This document shows, piece after piece, positions 61,946 to 64,000 of a stretch of DNA of 64,000 nt (the stretch's first letter is position 1; each line of letters starts with the position of its first letter). A model generated the notes under the pieces. It searched no databases. It saw nothing but the letters and a program-made list of their open reading frames with translations, and was not told where the DNA came from. The stretch spans positions 14,566-78,565 of the forward strand of contig CANCRX010000004.1 of NCBI GenBank assembly GCA_947380655.1. Direction: 5' to 3'. Both the position numbers and the translations under genes were made by a program. The stretch comes from Alcaligenaceae bacterium (GTDB lineage Bacteria; Pseudomonadota; Gammaproteobacteria; Burkholderiales; Burkholderiaceae_B).

Positions 61946-62224
61946 ATGATAGAAAGTTTTGCGTGCGAAGACACGCGAGATCTTTTTATAGGTGAGAAGG
62001 TTGCAAGGTTCGTCAATATTCAGACGACGGCCATACGCAAGCTTCAACAACTGCACGCAGCTCATACACTATCTTTTCTAAGAAAACCTCCAGGCAACCG
62101 TTTAGAACCACTCCAGGGTGACCTAAAGGGCTATTACAGTATTCGAATCAATGATCAATGGCGTTTGAGTTTCTTGTGGGTAGATGGATCAGTTCATCAA
62201 GTACAAATCATTGACTATCATTAA
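61946..62224 (+). CDS. higB: HigB-type toxin of a type II toxin-antitoxin system
   Basis: This 92-residue RelE/ParE-superfamily protein contains LQQLHAAHTLSFLRKPPGNRLEPLQG and YYSIRINDQWRLSFLWVDG, hallmarks of HigB ribosome-dependent mRNA interferases. It is followed 12 bp later by the antitoxin gene, the reversed order typical of higBA. Two operator repeats precede it. Confidence 0.93.
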   Translation: MIESFACEDTRDLFIGEKVARFVNIQTTAIRKLQQLHAAHTLSFLRKPPGNRLEPLQGDLKGYYSIRINDQWRLSFLWVDGSVHQVQIIDYH

Positions 62225-62236
62225 TCGAGATATACG

Positions 62237-62557
62237 ATGTCACGAAAAGTACCTCTTGTACACCCAGGTGTGATCCTCAGCGAAGATTGGCTAAAACCGC
62301 TTGGCTTAAGTCAATACGCACTAGCACGTGCAATCTCTGTGCCGCCAAGAAGAATCAATGAAATAGTGAAGGGCTTAAGAGGTATTACTGTAGATACAGC
62401 ATTAAGATTTGCCGCATTTTTTGGAACCGATGCACAAAGCTGGATTAATCTACAAACCCACTACGACACCGAACTCGCGCGTGAAGCAATGTCTGATGTG
62501 CTTTCGCATATTGTTCAATACGACTCTGCACCTGTCAGACGAGTGAGCAAGAAATGA
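62237..62557 (+). CDS. higA: HigA-type antitoxin
   Basis: This 106-residue XRE-fold antitoxin starts PLVHPGVILSEDWLKPLGLSQ, with helix-turn-helix ALARAISVPPRRINEIVKGLR and DTALRFAAFFGTDAQSWINLQ typical of HigA. It neutralises HigB and represses the operon. It is convergent with the FolB-like gene. Confidence 0.94.
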   Translation: MSRKVPLVHPGVILSEDWLKPLGLSQYALARAISVPPRRINEIVKGLRGITVDTALRFAAFFGTDAQSWINLQTHYDTELAREAMSDVLSHIVQYDSAPVRRVSKK

Positions 62558-62570
62558 CAGCTTGTATTCA

Positions 62571-62972
62571 TTAGACAAGCAAACCCGATTGACGAAGAAC
62601 ATCTGTAGCGATTTCGTTTAGAGACAATCTAACCCCAAGAGAGCCATTACCCTTACGAACAGGTGCTTTTCTTAAATACAGTTCCATAGTCTTGATTGCT
62701 GAGTACGCTGCACAAGCGTATGCAATACGCGTCATCAGACGCTCTTGCGTTTCGTAGTGTCCATCACCAGCCAACCTGTCAATTTCTGAAATTAATGGGT
62801 CATAATCAAAAACATGTTCCATGCCATCCTGAGCAATTAAAACTTGTTTTTCGTCAATGCCAAGTATTAAATCCAGAAGGTGAACGTCTGGTTTTGTATC
62901 GTTAGGGCCATACGTTCCGATCTGGGTTTCGAGTTTTAGTTCACGCAACTCAATGAAGGCTAAGTTATTCAT
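62571..62972 (-). CDS. Dihydroneopterin aldolase (FolB)-like protein
   Basis: This 133-residue protein follows the FolB fold: LRELKLETQIGTYG at the start, VFDYDPLISEIDRLA in the middle and LRKAPVRKGNGSLGVRL at the end, the last holding the conserved Lys. The catalytic Glu normally found just after the Gly-Thr-Tyr turn (WERE-like) is here GPNDTK, so classical aldolase activity is doubtful. It may act in a related pterin reaction. Convergent with higA, 13 bp apart. Confidence 0.7.
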   Translation of the reverse strand: MNNLAFIELRELKLETQIGTYGPNDTKPDVHLLDLILGIDEKQVLIAQDGMEHVFDYDPLISEIDRLAGDGHYETQERLMTRIAYACAAYSAIKTMELYLRKAPVRKGNGSLGVRLSLNEIATDVLRQSGLLV

Positions 62973-63080
62973 CGTTAAAGTAGCTCCAGGACGATGGCAG
63001 CAAAAGATCGATTATGGCGCATGATAGAGAGACTGCGTATCGTCGATATAATTTTCACTTACTTTATTTAGGAAATCCCA

Positions 63081-63233
63081 ATGTCAGATGACCCAAGATG
63101 CTGTGGTTCGGGTGCATGCATTATCAACGACGATGATTATTGCTGGTGCGGCCAAAAATGGGATGGGGAAAAAATGTGTTTCCCCAAGGAAGATATCTCA
63201 GAACCACCTGGTTTAGTTAGCAAAGAAGAGTAA
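63081..63233 (+). CDS. Six-cysteine 50-residue mini-protein
   Basis: A small open frame encodes MSDDPRCCGSGACIINDDDY, followed by CWCGQKWDGEKMCFP and a charged end. Six cysteines (CC, C, CWC, C) with regular spacing suggest zinc or cluster binding. AGGAAAT lies just upstream of the ATG. I recall near-identical small proteins annotated as hypothetical in related betaproteobacteria, often beside other genes; the role is unknown. The start coordinate may be off by one base. Confidence 0.6.
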   Translation: MSDDPRCCGSGACIINDDDYCWCGQKWDGEKMCFPKEDISEPPGLVSKEE

Positions 63234-63252
63234 GTAATAAAGTTACTAAAAA

Positions 63253-63741
63253 ATGAAAGCTACCAACGCACCCGAAACTCAGGCTACTAAATTCCTGCGT
63301 CAGCAAAAAGTGCTGTTCACCGATCATCTCTATACCTACGAAGAGCATGGCGGCACAGCAGTCTCTGCTCGCGAACTCAACATTGACGAACACGCCGTCG
63401 TTAAAACACTGGTGATGGAAGACGAGTCTGCGAAGCCCTTGATCGTGTTGATGCATGGAGACTGCAAGGTTTCAACCAAAGAGTTGGCAAGACAGATTGG
63501 GTGTAAAAAAATAGAGCCTTGTAAACCAGAGGTGGCCAATCGACACTCAGGTTTTCTGGTGGGTGGAACCAGCCCTTTTGGTACCAAAAAGCAGATGCCT
63601 GTCTATGTAGAAAAAACGATTTTGGATCTGCCGCTTATTTATATCAACGGCGGTAAGAGAGGATATCTTGTGGGGATGAATCCGCAGGAACTTGTGCGTG
63701 TACTGAATCCAAAAGCGGTTGAGGCCGCTTTAATTGTGTAA
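63253..63741 (+). CDS. ybaK: Cys-tRNA(Pro)/Cys-tRNA(Cys) deacylase YbaK
   Basis: This 162-residue trans-editing enzyme clears Cys from mischarged tRNAPro. TKFLRQQKVLFTDHLYTYEEHG, VKTLVMEDES, VSTKELARQIG (with the active-site Lys) and VGGTSPFGTKKQMPVY are YbaK/EbsC hallmarks. It lies 19 bp after the mini-protein on the same strand. Confidence 0.93.
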   Translation: MKATNAPETQATKFLRQQKVLFTDHLYTYEEHGGTAVSARELNIDEHAVVKTLVMEDESAKPLIVLMHGDCKVSTKELARQIGCKKIEPCKPEVANRHSGFLVGGTSPFGTKKQMPVYVEKTILDLPLIYINGGKRGYLVGMNPQELVRVLNPKAVEAALIV

Positions 63742-64000
63742 TCTTTTTTTTCAGTGATTCAGGTAAGTCTGTGTATAGATGTGCATAATTAATTTCATTT
63801 ACAGTCCATTCAGGATTAGTTATATCGATTTTTATTTGTAATTTTTTATTCATATAAGATAAGGTTACCCCTCTCGTTTTCTCATTGGGAAGATTGACGA
63901 CCCTTATGCTGCTTGAGCAACTATTCTGGCAACTTAACTAAGTAATAACTGTTAAAAATTGTAAGTAAATGCTTGTTTGAAAAACACAGGTGTAATTGAT
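63742..64000. other. AT-rich terminal interval
   Basis: This 259-bp AT-rich stretch follows ybaK. An antisense frame (minus strand 63853 down to 63644) starts MNKKLQIKIDITNPEWTVNE but ends inside ybaK with no clear ribosome site. It may be a gene remnant. A T run begins near 63744, but no matching strong stem precedes it. Nothing else is recognisable. Confidence 0.4.

Noticed and set aside
63712..63752. Possible terminator at the end of ybaK
   Set aside because: The AAAGCGG/CCGCTTT stem is inside the coding end and the T run starts too far away.

Overview
The window is ordinary chromosome of a betaproteobacterium, most likely a Burkholderiales member of the Alcaligenaceae type. Evidence: the gene order mlaFEDA-mlaC / ABC exporter / bolA / murA / his / hinT / tatABC / degQ-like protease / petABC, a PhaM granule protein, DUF2970, DUF2909 and DUF3717 proteins, and three orphan tripartite-tricarboxylate (Bug) binding proteins. 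Base composition looks close to 50% GC and becomes visibly more AT-rich after about 50.6 kb. No rRNA, tRNA, prophage or CRISPR array was seen.

Layout. 1-1.7 kb (minus): cytochrome b, cut by the window edge, and Rieske protein of the bc1 complex. 1.8-4.7 kb: mscL, a NIF3-like protein, a membrane-anchored DegS/DegQ-like protease and an XRE regulator with a candidate operator. 5-14.4 kb (minus): one long run bolA-murA-hisG-hisD-hisB-hisH-hisA-hisF-hisI-hisE-hinT-tatA-tatB-tatC, with hisC absent. 14.5-19.8 kb (minus): an ABC exporter pair and the Mla outer-membrane lipid transport genes, with no STAS partner (MlaB). 19.8-27.1 kb (minus): a Bug binding protein and glutamate synthase gltBD. 27.2-28.9 kb: a RAYT-like transposase relative that has lost its HUH motif, and an SdiA-regulated-type protein. 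29.0-33.4 kb: rpoH behind a perfect CIRCE operator, a CPA1 antiporter with a cNMP-like domain, and a NUDIX hydrolase. 33.7-42.2 kb (plus): the aa3 cytochrome oxidase structural and assembly cluster (coxB, coxA, small assembly protein, DUF2970, coxC, SURF1, Sco-like, ctaA, ctaB, Sco), without Cox11/ctaG. 42.3-49.7 kb: phaM, then hexosamine and envelope genes (glmU, an MFS exporter, a GT4 glycosyltransferase, an Lrp regulator, glmS). 49.7-64 kb: accessory genes. These are a phosphoesterase, a CoA-transferase / Bug / crotonase cluster, a six-gene operon joining a sugar-type ABC transporter to a uronate-dehydrogenase-like enzyme and a TfdA-like dioxygenase, another Bug protein, a higBA toxin-antitoxin pair with tandem operators, a FolB-like protein, a six-cysteine mini-protein and ybaK.

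How it fits together. The core is respiratory chain (bc1 and aa3 oxidase with haem A and copper assembly), envelope upkeep (Tat, Mla, MurA, GlmU/GlmS) and nitrogen/amino-acid metabolism (his, gltBD). Regulatory signals can be read directly: CIRCE before rpoH, paired TGAAAT-N3-ATTTCA sites between lrp and glmS, paired TAACGW-N3-WCGTTA sites before higB, and an 8-bp inverted repeat before the XRE gene. The likeliest under-described items are the six-gene uronate/dioxygenase operon, the catalytically dead RAYT relative with its flanking repeats, and HrcA-type control of rpoH.
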